NCBI GenBank assembly: GCA_001579985.1
Contig: LRSR01009083.1
Location: 1 to 25,626 of the forward strand
DNA: 25,626 nucleotides
Reading direction: 5' to 3'
Source of the DNA: Hypsibius dujardini
Taxonomy: Eukaryota; Tardigrada; Eutardigrada; Parachela; Hypsibiidae
Positions 22,442 through 25,626 of this stretch are shown piece after piece. The first letter of the stretch is position 1; each line of letters opens with the position of its first letter. The translations under genes were made by a program, and so were the position numbers. The notes below the pieces were generated by a model, which saw only the letters and a program-made list of their open reading frames with translations, was not told the DNA's origin and did not search any database.

Positions 22442-22694
22442 TAGACAGACAGACAGACAGACAGTGATTGTTGAGAGTGGGTCTTGATTGCAGGTGATTG
22501 TGTGCCAGAACGTCCAAGACATCACACTCTACCTCAGTCTGAGAGCCGGCGCCAGTAGCCTGGACGCCAGTGTCCTCTCACGCAATCCCATTTCGCTAGA
22601 AGAGTTGCGGAAGAATTCCGTTTTCGTGGAATTCATGCAGGGTTTTGTCAACGCTTGCTGCTTCCATATGTGGAAGGCCGGCCTTCCCAGCTGA
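2125..22694 (+). CDS. SZT2: SZT2 homologue, KICSTOR complex scaffold (46-exon model)
   Basis: SZT2 is the giant subunit of KICSTOR (with KPTN, ITFG2 and KICS2). It recruits the Rag GTPase-activating complex GATOR1 to lysosomes, so that mTORC1 shuts off when amino acids fall. I derived 46 exons joined by GT–AG sites with consistent phase throughout, totalling about 3,689 residues (human 3,432). Diagnostic matches to human SZT2, from memory: QVFVMMDGTFRVSRNTRAQW ([20 protein letters not shown] in human), DIIVVTDG, LLSIRLREGF, VQSLEQTDMF, EVWLEPQYG, RDTLWRRL. The start ATG at 2125 has G at -3 and +4 and is the first in-frame ATG; the stop is TGA 22692–22694. Residues 1–305 are an extension absent from human. 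The exon 33/34 junction and the exon 4 acceptor are the least certain. No canonical AATAAA lies close downstream. Exon coordinates are in the block entries that follow. Confidence 0.93.
3528..5579 (+). CDS. SZT2: SZT2 exons 9–15: conserved N-terminus with vWA-like domain
   Basis: Exons: 3528–3644, 3712–3796, 4292–4410, 4563–4640, 4698–4898, 4975–5119, 5341–5579 (protein residues about 306–633). Exon 9 opens with AEEAGQVFVMMDG, aligning with residues near 12 of human SZT2. Exon 11 ends in YRLVFALDLTPSLSAV, where DLTPS resembles a DxSxS metal-site strand. Exon 14 ends in LLSAQLLPDNSCG, and exon 15 begins with HIIVVTDGIVDFPDV, giving the second acidic turn. Together these read as a von Willebrand A-like fold; metal binding is inference. 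Human SZT2 has the matching IELDLSPS and IIVITDG. Phases run 0, 1, 0, 0, 0, 1, 0 at exon ends. Confidence 0.9.
3797..4291. repeat. SZT2 intron 10: (TGAT)-based degenerate repeat
   Basis: The 495-base intron holds, at about 3900–4210, imperfect ~50–60 base repeats built on GGTTGATTGATGAGTTGATG with spacers such as AAAAGTAACG and CGCTAGTGTTTGACTGAA. At least five copies are visible. The splice sites are GAT-A|GTAAGC and TTCAG|CACCGG. No gene lies inside. Confidence 0.85.
5120..5340. repeat. SZT2 intron 14: (CTGT)n
   Basis: After the GTAAGT donor the intron is almost wholly CTGT/CTGA/CTGC tetranucleotide repeat (about 5130–5315), then a normal acceptor, TTCTTTACAG. Confidence 0.9.
5798..9192 (+). 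CDS. SZT2: SZT2 exons 16–27
   Basis: Exons: 5798–5913, 6244–6377, 6445–6538, 6723–6857, 6925–7169, 7447–7612, 7703–7823, 7897–7972, 8232–8502, 8681–8759, 8843–8976, 9048–9192. Reading across the splices gives a chain of matches to human SZT2 in order: QKAFFTWNFQQG, LLSIRLREGFTIKSVAF, GAAWPP, VQSLEQTDMF, VFYFPPDDM, WHKWLHAHRI, IVLVERHSYV, FFIIRLAAKPPCVVLRL, KMLIQYKDVP, VAQYIIFPP and EVWLEPQYG. The order and spacing fix most intron boundaries. Exon 22 is taken to 7823, because GTSGNFRHK then IISE follows human GTPAPARHK then IVSG. An earlier GT at 7798 would break the frame. Confidence 0.9.
5914..6243. repeat. SZT2 intron 16: (CAGA)n/(CAGG)n
   Basis: A CAGACAGG repeat occupies about 6006–6170 on the + strand, the opposite orientation to most repeats of this class in the gene. 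Less regular ACAGACAG steps begin about 5930. Acceptor: TTGTATAG. Confidence 0.9.
6539..6722. repeat. SZT2 intron 18: (CAGA)n
   Basis: An uninterrupted ACAG repeat spans about 6568–6635, with one small break near 6597. It starts only ~30 bases inside the donor. Confidence 0.9.
7170..7446. repeat. SZT2 intron 20: (CTGT)n
   Basis: A CTGT repeat with TGTATGTC and TTTGC variants spans about 7185–7405. The donor is GTGAGT and the acceptor CTTCTTCAG. Open frames rich in S-V-C-L here come from the repeat. Confidence 0.9.
7973..8680. repeat. SZT2 introns 23 and 24: two (CTGT)n tracts flanking exon 24
   Basis: Intron 23 (7973–8231) has a CTGT/CTGC tract at 7979–8098. Intron 24 (8503–8680) has one at 8527–8632. 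Exon 24 (8232–8502) lies between them. Each tract begins within about 25 bases of its donor. Confidence 0.9.
9193..9423. repeat. SZT2 intron 27: (CTGT)n, in frame and stop-free
   Basis: The 231-base intron (77 codons) carries CTGT repeat at about 9201–9300, then T-rich variants. Reading from exon 27 straight through to exon 28 meets no stop, so retention would insert a cysteine-, leucine-, serine- and valine-rich stretch. Confidence 0.88.
9424..13314 (+). CDS. SZT2: SZT2 exons 28–32
   Basis: Exons: 9424–9994, 10094–10635, 11628–11975, 12430–12781, 13098–13314. Large exons 28 and 29 (571 and 542 bases) encode a mostly hydrophilic middle region with serine-rich linkers (SSSMRSASFSMR, near residues 1500). 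Exon 29 ends in KAFVQGVYKSLHLGLD and joins VDPYDI in exon 30. Exon 31 has an acidic run (EEYDENEEGEEDEDG) before LPTCL, with which the human LPTCLGEVIE segment aligns; exon 32 then gives LDLHDIQIRLEVLCLYLP. Exon 32 is ended at GG|GTATTT (13314), because only that phase-2 donor fits the exon 33 frame; the later GT at 13349 does not. Confidence 0.85.
10670..10975 (-). mobile_element. Degraded retroelement fragment, probably the 3' coding end of a non-LTR element
   Basis: The - strand encodes pieces reminiscent of the region downstream of the reverse transcriptase in some non-LTR elements. Examples are RADIIAIDR then IIEPTVRFE, and further along DVIGSLVGEQG, which resembles the common VIGLLIGARG motif. 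No reverse transcriptase core is present, so only the tail survives. It looks broken, with at least one break. It sits antisense to SZT2 within intron 29. Family assignment is from memory of motifs and is tentative. Confidence 0.5.
11036..11335. repeat. 16-bp minisatellite, about 18 copies
   Basis: Tandem copies of CTGTCCCCGCTCGTGT with C/T and C/G variants. The CTGTC core is shared with the tetranucleotide repeats in other introns, so it may have grown from one. Sixteen is not a multiple of three, so long open frames appear in all three + frames; they are artefacts. Confidence 0.93.
11976..12429. repeat. SZT2 intron 30: AT-rich low-complexity intron
   Basis: The 454-base intron is dominated by ATTAAATTAAAATTA-like sequence. 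It contrasts sharply with the GC-richer exons on both sides and with the CTGT introns. Donor GTTAGT, acceptor AATTCGTAG. No gene. Confidence 0.85.
12782..13097. repeat. SZT2 intron 31: (CTGT)n
   Basis: The tract starts at 12787, immediately after the GTAAGT donor, and runs to about 13045 with CTGC, TTTG and CTGA variants. Acceptor: ATATATACAG. Confidence 0.92.
13431..15204 (+). CDS. SZT2: SZT2 exons 33–34
   Basis: Exons: 13431–14388 and 14772–15204 (residues about 1882–2345). Exon 33 is the longest (958 bases). It encodes NMVESLKWHLQDEIAYML, a three-fold FEKSVI repeat, a basic/serine linker, a glutamate run and LPEFWLILRL … LFFHVRE. Its donor is placed at TAC|GTGTCT, where the CTGT repeat itself supplies the GT. 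Exon 34 (MEKYRELIDEVARKI … FAPGFFRCDVVYEHEF, then HPRLKVGPGRV) matches SZT2 well and runs without an intron through FFRCD. The 33/34 junction is uncertain: AG at 14768–14769 would need a different donor phase, so I use AG 14770–14771. Confidence 0.8.
13711..13782 (+). repeat. 24-bp coding repeat in SZT2 exon 33
   Basis: Three copies of TTCGAGAAGTCCGTCATCYC plus GGGC start at 13711, 13735 and 13759. They encode FEKSVISG, FEKSVIPG and FEKSVIQR (residues about 1975–1998). Copies 1 and 2 differ at one base, so the duplication is recent, and its length keeps the frame. Confidence 0.93.
14389..14771. repeat. SZT2 intron 33: (CTGT)n that also forms the donor
   Basis: The repeat begins at the exon edge (TAC|GTGTCTGTCTG) and runs to about 14625, with looser repeats to 14740. 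Within it a segment containing CTACTTGCATGCTTTGCTGC is duplicated (14425 and 14507, about 82 bases apart). Confidence 0.85.
15205..15540. repeat. SZT2 intron 34: (CAGA)n/(CAGG)n
   Basis: An inverted-orientation ACAG repeat spans about 15210–15475, starting right after GTAAGG. The acceptor TTGCTTTCAG is strong. Confidence 0.92.
15541..18707 (+). CDS. SZT2: SZT2 exons 35–37
   Basis: Exons: 15541–16305, 17161–17825, 18288–18707 (residues about 2346–2961). Exon 35 begins SIFYFRFQEKI and contains RLDEAVLESLNMSLSRN, KLNADDVRFIQP and LQNLCGFLHCPKY. These correspond to the human stretch RLDDATLE, LTPADVEFIQP and LRQNLLLFLHTPRY. Exon 36 carries HIWEKGNIDRTALRDKLSHT and VVPSL. Exon 37 begins VYLYNFSPDTATAFEKAVAR and FEWHHERHRFLHNVLLQKCG, the best-conserved late block (human YNWSPD and LLLQKMG). 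Phases: exon 35 leaves in phase 1, exons 36 and 37 in phase 0. Confidence 0.9.
16306..17160. repeat. SZT2 intron 35: (CTGT)n and a 50-bp direct duplication
   Basis: The 855-base intron has CTGT repeat at about 16395–16560 and degenerate CTGT-like sequence to about 16900. A perfect or near-perfect 50-base tandem duplication lies at 17012–17061 and 17062–17111 (TGAACTGTTTGTCCTGTCTG … TTGCAG …). Both copies carry a TTGCAG acceptor-like site upstream of the true acceptor, TAATTAACAG. Confidence 0.88.
17826..18287. repeat. SZT2 intron 36: short repeats
   Basis: The 462-base intron has three copies of a GAGACCTGAGGGAATC-like unit near 17850–17892. A TGATTGGC/TGATTGAC repeat lies at about 18072–18165. 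No gene. Confidence 0.85.
18846..20677 (+). CDS. SZT2: SZT2 exons 38–42
   Basis: Exons: 18846–19118, 19340–19560, 19787–20045, 20271–20484, 20553–20677 (residues about 2962–3325). Exon 38 reads RARLYELYELWRARDRR and ASPLLFDPQWRRNL. Exon 39 gives WHTQIRTILMTEYVHYLQ, ending in phase 2 at CA|GTGAGT. Exon 40 gives YLQRCVPGGMILLELYYFEP, matching the human LQRPL-G-LL-EPF pattern. Exon 41 has HSFLYDFHLRRLMDYLSGKH, a YDFHLR motif shared with SZT2. Exon 42 is short (125 bases). All junctions preserve frame. Confidence 0.88.
19119..19339. repeat. SZT2 intron 38: (CTGT)n
   Basis: CTGT repeat at about 19138–19230, broken by single-base slips near 19171 and 19212. Donor GTAAGT, acceptor TTTATACAG. Confidence 0.9.
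19561..20270. repeat. SZT2 introns 39 and 40: degenerate (CTGT)n and a pure (CAGG)n
   Basis: Intron 39 (19561–19786) has degenerate CTGT repeat at about 19580–19705. Intron 40 (20046–20270) has GGCA/CAGG repeat at about 20066–20200. Its core, from about 20090 to 20150, is an almost perfect GCAG tetranucleotide, the most homogeneous tract in the gene. Exon 40 (19787–20045) lies between them. Confidence 0.9.
20678..20900. repeat. SZT2 intron 42: (CTAT)n and (CTGT)n
   Basis: A compound tract: CTAT/CTGT at about 20688–20740, then pure CTGT at 20755–20805. It starts eleven bases inside the donor. Confidence 0.92.
20901..22694 (+). CDS. SZT2: SZT2 exons 43–46 and stop
   Basis: Exons: 20901–21221, 21549–21908, 22143–22352, 22494–22694 (residues about 3326–3689). 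All are phase 0. Exon 43 encodes the LILRYYIILSSKEDM strand. Exon 44 encodes NFLYIGYFSRLETELHRIV and DTLWRRLTS, the conserved RDTLW motif of SZT2. Exon 45 has FEELIAHVY and exon 46 VIVCQNVQDITLYLSL. The protein ends in FVNACCFHMWKAGLPS followed by TGA. Fewer than 200 bases downstream the sequence turns pyrimidine-rich and non-coding. Confidence 0.9.
21222..21548. repeat. SZT2 intron 43: (CTGT)n, in frame and stop-free
   Basis: A 327-base intron (109 codons) with degenerate CTGT repeat at about 21248–21465. The frame of exon 43 stays open through the whole intron into exon 44. Confidence 0.88.
21909..22142. repeat. SZT2 intron 44: AT-rich
   Basis: The 234-base intron is AT-rich with runs such as AATATTTAATAAATATTTGA. 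Donor GTACGT, acceptor CTTTGTAG. Nothing else seen. Confidence 0.75.
22353..22493. repeat. SZT2 intron 45: (CAGA)n
   Basis: GCAG then CAGA repeat at about 22373–22465 within a 141-base intron. The repeat fills two thirds of the intron. The acceptor GATTGCAG is intact. Confidence 0.92.
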
Positions 22695-23669
22695 TGGGGT
22701 GCTTCATCACAGTCCTTTTTTAAACTTTTGTCATTCTCCACTTCTCTGGAGCAGCGTTTTTATCCATTTTTTATCTCTTGCTATTGTTGCAGCAGCCCGG
22801 ATTGACAAATTCGTCCGATTTCACTCAACGTATTCGAAATTTTCTCGCCTGTGATTTAGAATCAGCTGCTCCCAGATGCCACGCCGCCTATATTAGTATT
22901 ATTAGCTCCAGGCCTCTTTTTTCCTCCACTGAGTTGCTGGTGCTGGTGTGTCTGTCCATTCACACACCGCATTTTTTACCTTTTTTTCTTCAGTTATTTT
23001 TTGCACATTTTATTCCCTTCTGCCGTTTGCAAACAGTTCTATCAGCAGTTTTTTATCTCATATCGTTCCTCTTCAATGAAGTTGAAGTGACTGTGAAGAG
23101 AAGTCGATCTTTTATCTGCCTGCCTGTCTGTCTCTGTTAAGAGCTTTGCTCGTCTGTCTGTCTCTCTACTTGTCCGTCTGTCTGTCTGCCTATCTGTCTG
23201 CCTATCTATCTGTCTGTCTGCCTGCCTATCTATCTATATGTCTGTCTACTTATCTGCCTGTCTGTCTGCCTTTCTATCTGTCTGTCTGCCTATCTATCTG
23301 TCTGTGTCTGATCATTGTCTGGCTGTCTATTGTAGTACTGTCTGTGTGTCTATTGACCATTTGTCTCTTTATCCGTCTGTCTACATGCCAAATTTCACTG
23401 ATATCTCTATATAAACCTGTCTTTGACTGGCTGCCTGACTGTCTCCCTGCCCGTCGGTATCTATCTGTCGTGCAGGGAAGATTTTGAGTTTCCATCGCTC
23501 TCACGGACATGATGGACCGGCTAGACACCGTGACGTTTAGATTTTCGTTTATTCACGAGAGCCGTCGGTTTATAATAGGCTAATGAGACTAACGCTAGAA
23601 ATTGGGAGGAATGAGCAGGATCGCGCAGGCGGCGTGCCAAGGCGTTGGCACACTAGAAAAACGGGTTCT
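22695..23669. other. Convergent spacer between SZT2 and SRP9 with (CTGT)n
   Basis: The two stop codons are 975 bases apart. Positions 22695–23110 are pyrimidine-rich without repeats. About 23113–23475 is degenerate CTGT/CTAT repeat. I see no canonical + strand AATAAA that could end SZT2 in this stretch. Confidence 0.8.
23548..23553 (-). terminator. Candidate SRP9 polyadenylation signal
   Basis: AATAAA on the - strand, about 117 bases beyond the SRP9 stop. This is a usual distance for a 3' UTR of a small housekeeping gene. Confidence 0.5.
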
Positions 23670-25078
23670 TCAACGTTCGCTAGACGACGCCATATGCTTC
23701 ATAATTAAGGAGGAAAATTTCTCTGCGCGTTTCACGTCCCTGGACGTGGTCCCGCGATACTTCAGGCACTGCAAAAAGAAACAGAAAATCAGAACTACAA
23801 CAGTTGGCTCAAACTTGGACCACCCTAATCCTGTTCAATTCTGCTTCCCAGCAAAAAAAGTGGCTTTAATTCCGACCGGCCTTAATTCCTGTTCAATTCT
23901 GCTTCTCAGCGAAAAAAGGCTTTAATTCCGACCGGCCCTAATTCCTGTTCAATTCTGCTCCTCAGCCAAAAGTGCTTTAATTCCGACCGGCCTTAATTTC
24001 ACTTCAATTTTGCTTCCCAGCCAAAAGTGGCTTTAATTCCGACCGGCCAGGTTTATGGTCAATCATAGTGCTGCTAAATTTAATTTAAATAGTAAGTTAA
24101 CATACGCAAAAATAAGCTTTTCAGTTTTCTTTTATTTCAGATTTTAACAGTAAATACTGCATCGTCGCGTTAGACAGGGACAGTTGTACTGGAGTGGAAC
24201 GTGTGCACGACTATGTGCACCGTACACACAGCACAAGCGCCGCCTGGCCGATTAAACGTTCCACAGCTAGTACGCTGTCCCTGTCTAACGCAAAAATACA
24301 GTAAGGACAAATATACTACGGAAAGCACGACTGTATAATCAATCGATCGAGCACAACGAGTACGCTGTACGAAATGAGCCAATGAGAGAAGAGTGAATCA
24401 GATTGAACGTTCAATCGAGTGCAGGGTCATAGCGAGGGAGGCGGGGCTTAGATGTCCCTTGATATCGCGAGCATACGGTCATTTCTTTTAAATTATACAG
24501 CTTAAACCGTAAACCCATTTTAAATCGATAGTAATTTTATTCATAAAAATGATTTCAATGCCCGGGCAGCAGCGTTTTCATCTTAAATAAAAGAATTTTT
24601 AATTCAATCTAAAATCAACCTTTGATCACGCACTCATTTTTAATTTAATTCAAATTGAAATTCATGATTTAAAAGACACTAAATCAACAATCAACTGACT
24701 AGCCGCCGTTCCAACTAACTCATCAATCAATCAGCGTAACACAACGCTATGTGAAAAATCGCTCAATCGATCAATCAATCGAAGACACCACCGTATTAAT
24801 CTTGCATGTTTCCTACCGTTGTGTCGTCCGTCATTTTGAGGACCACCGCACCTTCCTCCTCCCGAAACTTCATCGTGAACCGAGCCTGAGAATACAGATT
24901 TCATTGCGCACCACGTTCGCATGGCATTTTACAATTCGCAGATGAAATTTCCGCCACGTTTTTCATTCCTCATTTTTCTTCCCCCTCTTCGCCACATGAA
25001 TCTTACCTTCTCGGGATCTGACAGGTAAAGTTCTTCGGCTTTCTTAGAAAAGTCATCCCAGGAGACAATGTTCACCAT
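23670..25078 (-). CDS. SRP9: SRP9, signal recognition particle 9 kDa subunit (three exons)
   Basis: SRP9 pairs with SRP14 and binds the Alu domain of SRP RNA, pausing translation while ribosomes dock at the endoplasmic reticulum. Coding exons on the - strand: 25078–25007 (24 codons), 24885–24817 (23 codons), 23768–23670 (32 codons plus TGA), all phase 0, giving 79 residues (human 86). Exon 1 reads VSWDDFSKKAEELYLSDPEK, against human [20 protein letters not shown]. Exon 2 reads ARFTMKFREEEGAVVLKMTD, against [20 protein letters not shown]. Exon 3 starts CLKYRGTTSRDVKRAEKF, against CLVYKTDQAQDVKKIEKF. The C-terminal tail is shorter than in human. Splice sites are GTAAGA/TTCTCAG and GTAGGA/TTTTTGCAG. 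The start has A at -3 and G at +4. Every exon length fits the family and there are no breaks, so this looks like a working gene. Confidence 0.95.
23830..24049. repeat. ~57-bp tandem repeat, four copies
   Basis: Units begin near 23830, 23888, 23944 and 24000. Each contains TTCAATTCTGCTTCYCAGC, an A-rich patch and GCTTTAATTCCGACCGGCC. Length varies from 56 to 58 through small indels. Confidence 0.92.
24167..24291. mobile_element. 125-bp foldback element with terminal inverted repeats (MITE-like)
   Basis: GCGTTAGACAGGGACAG at 24167–24183 is the exact reverse complement of 24275–24291. Imperfect pairing continues inward (GTACT…TGGAACGT against its complement), giving arms of about 38 bases. There is no coding capacity. 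If the ends are taken at the TA dinucleotides inside the arms, TA target duplication of the Tc1/mariner type is possible, but the palindrome makes the true end ambiguous. Confidence 0.75.
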
Positions 25079-25626
25079 GATTGCGCGCGGGGCGGATTTA
25101 AAAATGGAGGTCTACGAAAAATGCAAGAGTTCTCCGCCTTCACTGAGCTGCGAATTTGTCTGAATATCGCCTTCGAATTTTTTTTAAGATGCCTTGGGAT
25201 TCGACAATCCGAAAAAGAGTTACAGAATCGGAGATTAACTTTGTAGGATGGATGAAATAATTAAATTTGCCTCCGTTTCACAACAAACGGATTGGGTCAC
25301 GTGAAACGATTTGGTGTAGATAAGCTCACTAACTGGCCTGTTCCATAATGCTTGCCTCGTTCATAGAGCATGGCGTGCCGTTTGGAACAAATTCGCTCAC
25401 TTAAGCGAAATCGTTCAAATTTAACTCGCATAGTAAGAAAGAACAATAGTTTATCTTAGAATACCATACAAAGTGAAGCATTTATGATTTATACCGATGA
25501 TACCAGTCCAGCTGTGTTATAATCTGAATATGTTGTATAATATAGCCATTACAGTCAACGACAAGACTGAGTACACTAGAGAGTCCGGGGAATGGGCAAA
25601 AGGGGCGGGGCAGGGGGTAGTTTTCA
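25079..25626 (-). promoter_or_regulatory. SRP9 upstream region with CCAAT box and TCACGTGA
   Basis: On the SRP9 strand a CCAAT box (25291–25295) lies next to the palindrome TCACGTGA (25297–25304), about 220 bases before the start codon. CACGTG is the core of E-box/CLEAR-type sites bound by bHLH factors such as USF, MITF/TFEB and MYC. Beyond about 25320 I see no gene; the last ~45 bases match the dispersed repeat at 1540–1590. Confidence 0.4.
25580..25626 (+). repeat. Dispersed GC-rich repeat, copy 2 (truncated by window end)
   Basis: GGGGAATGGGCAAAAGGGGC and the following GGGGCAGGGG match the copy near 1550–1590 with only a few substitutions. The element probably continues past the window. 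Confidence 0.6.

Larger units (their letters stand above)
23769..24816. other. SRP9 intron 2 (1,048 bases)
   Basis: Most of the SRP9 gene is this intron. It contains a ~57-base tandem repeat and a 125-base foldback element (listed separately), AT-rich stretches around 24480–24700 and short TCAA repeats near 24723 and 24765. A 14-base perfect palindrome, ATTGAACGTTCAAT, lies at 24402–24415. Confidence 0.85.

Noticed and set aside
23602-23925. + strand frame of 107 codons
   Set aside because: It is the antisense shadow of SRP9 exon 3 and the following tandem repeat.

Overview
This is nuclear DNA from an invertebrate animal. Genes are split by spliceosomal GT–AG introns (shortest about 54 bases), codon use is ordinary, and non-coding DNA is full of tetranucleotide repeats and minisatellites. 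The lineage cannot be fixed from the sequence. A flatworm, sponge or other invertebrate are all possible, and I favour none strongly.

Two host genes are present, tail to tail. (1) On the + strand, from about 2125 to 22694, lies what looks like a complete SZT2 homologue. SZT2 is the giant scaffold subunit of KICSTOR, which tethers GATOR1 to the lysosome and restrains mTORC1 when amino acids are scarce. I could place 46 exons whose phases all agree, giving a protein of about 3,690 residues against 3,432 in human. Residues 306 to the end follow SZT2. The first ~305 residues are extra and come from an array of tandemly duplicated symmetric exons (2125–3469, period about 183 bases). (2) On the - strand, 25078 down to 23670, lies a complete three-exon SRP9 gene. 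It encodes 79 residues (human 86), the small partner of SRP14 on the Alu domain of signal recognition particle RNA.

Layout: 1–2124 is 5' flank with three tandem-repeat arrays and CCAAT boxes; 2125–3469 is the duplicated-exon array; 3528–5579 encodes a von Willebrand A-like N-terminal domain; 5798–22694 is the rest of SZT2; 22695–23669 is a repeat-rich convergent spacer; 23670–25078 is SRP9, whose second intron holds a 125-base foldback element and a ~57-base tandem repeat; 25079–25626 is the SRP9 upstream region with a CCAAT box and a TCACGTGA palindrome.

The strongest unusual signals are these. The SZT2 N-terminus is built from duplicated exons whose tiny introns are often stop-free and a multiple of three. 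A (CTGT)n/(CAGA)n class of repeat occupies 17 of the 45 SZT2 introns, two of which are readable in frame. Homology statements rest on my memory of human SZT2 and SRP9; no database search was run.
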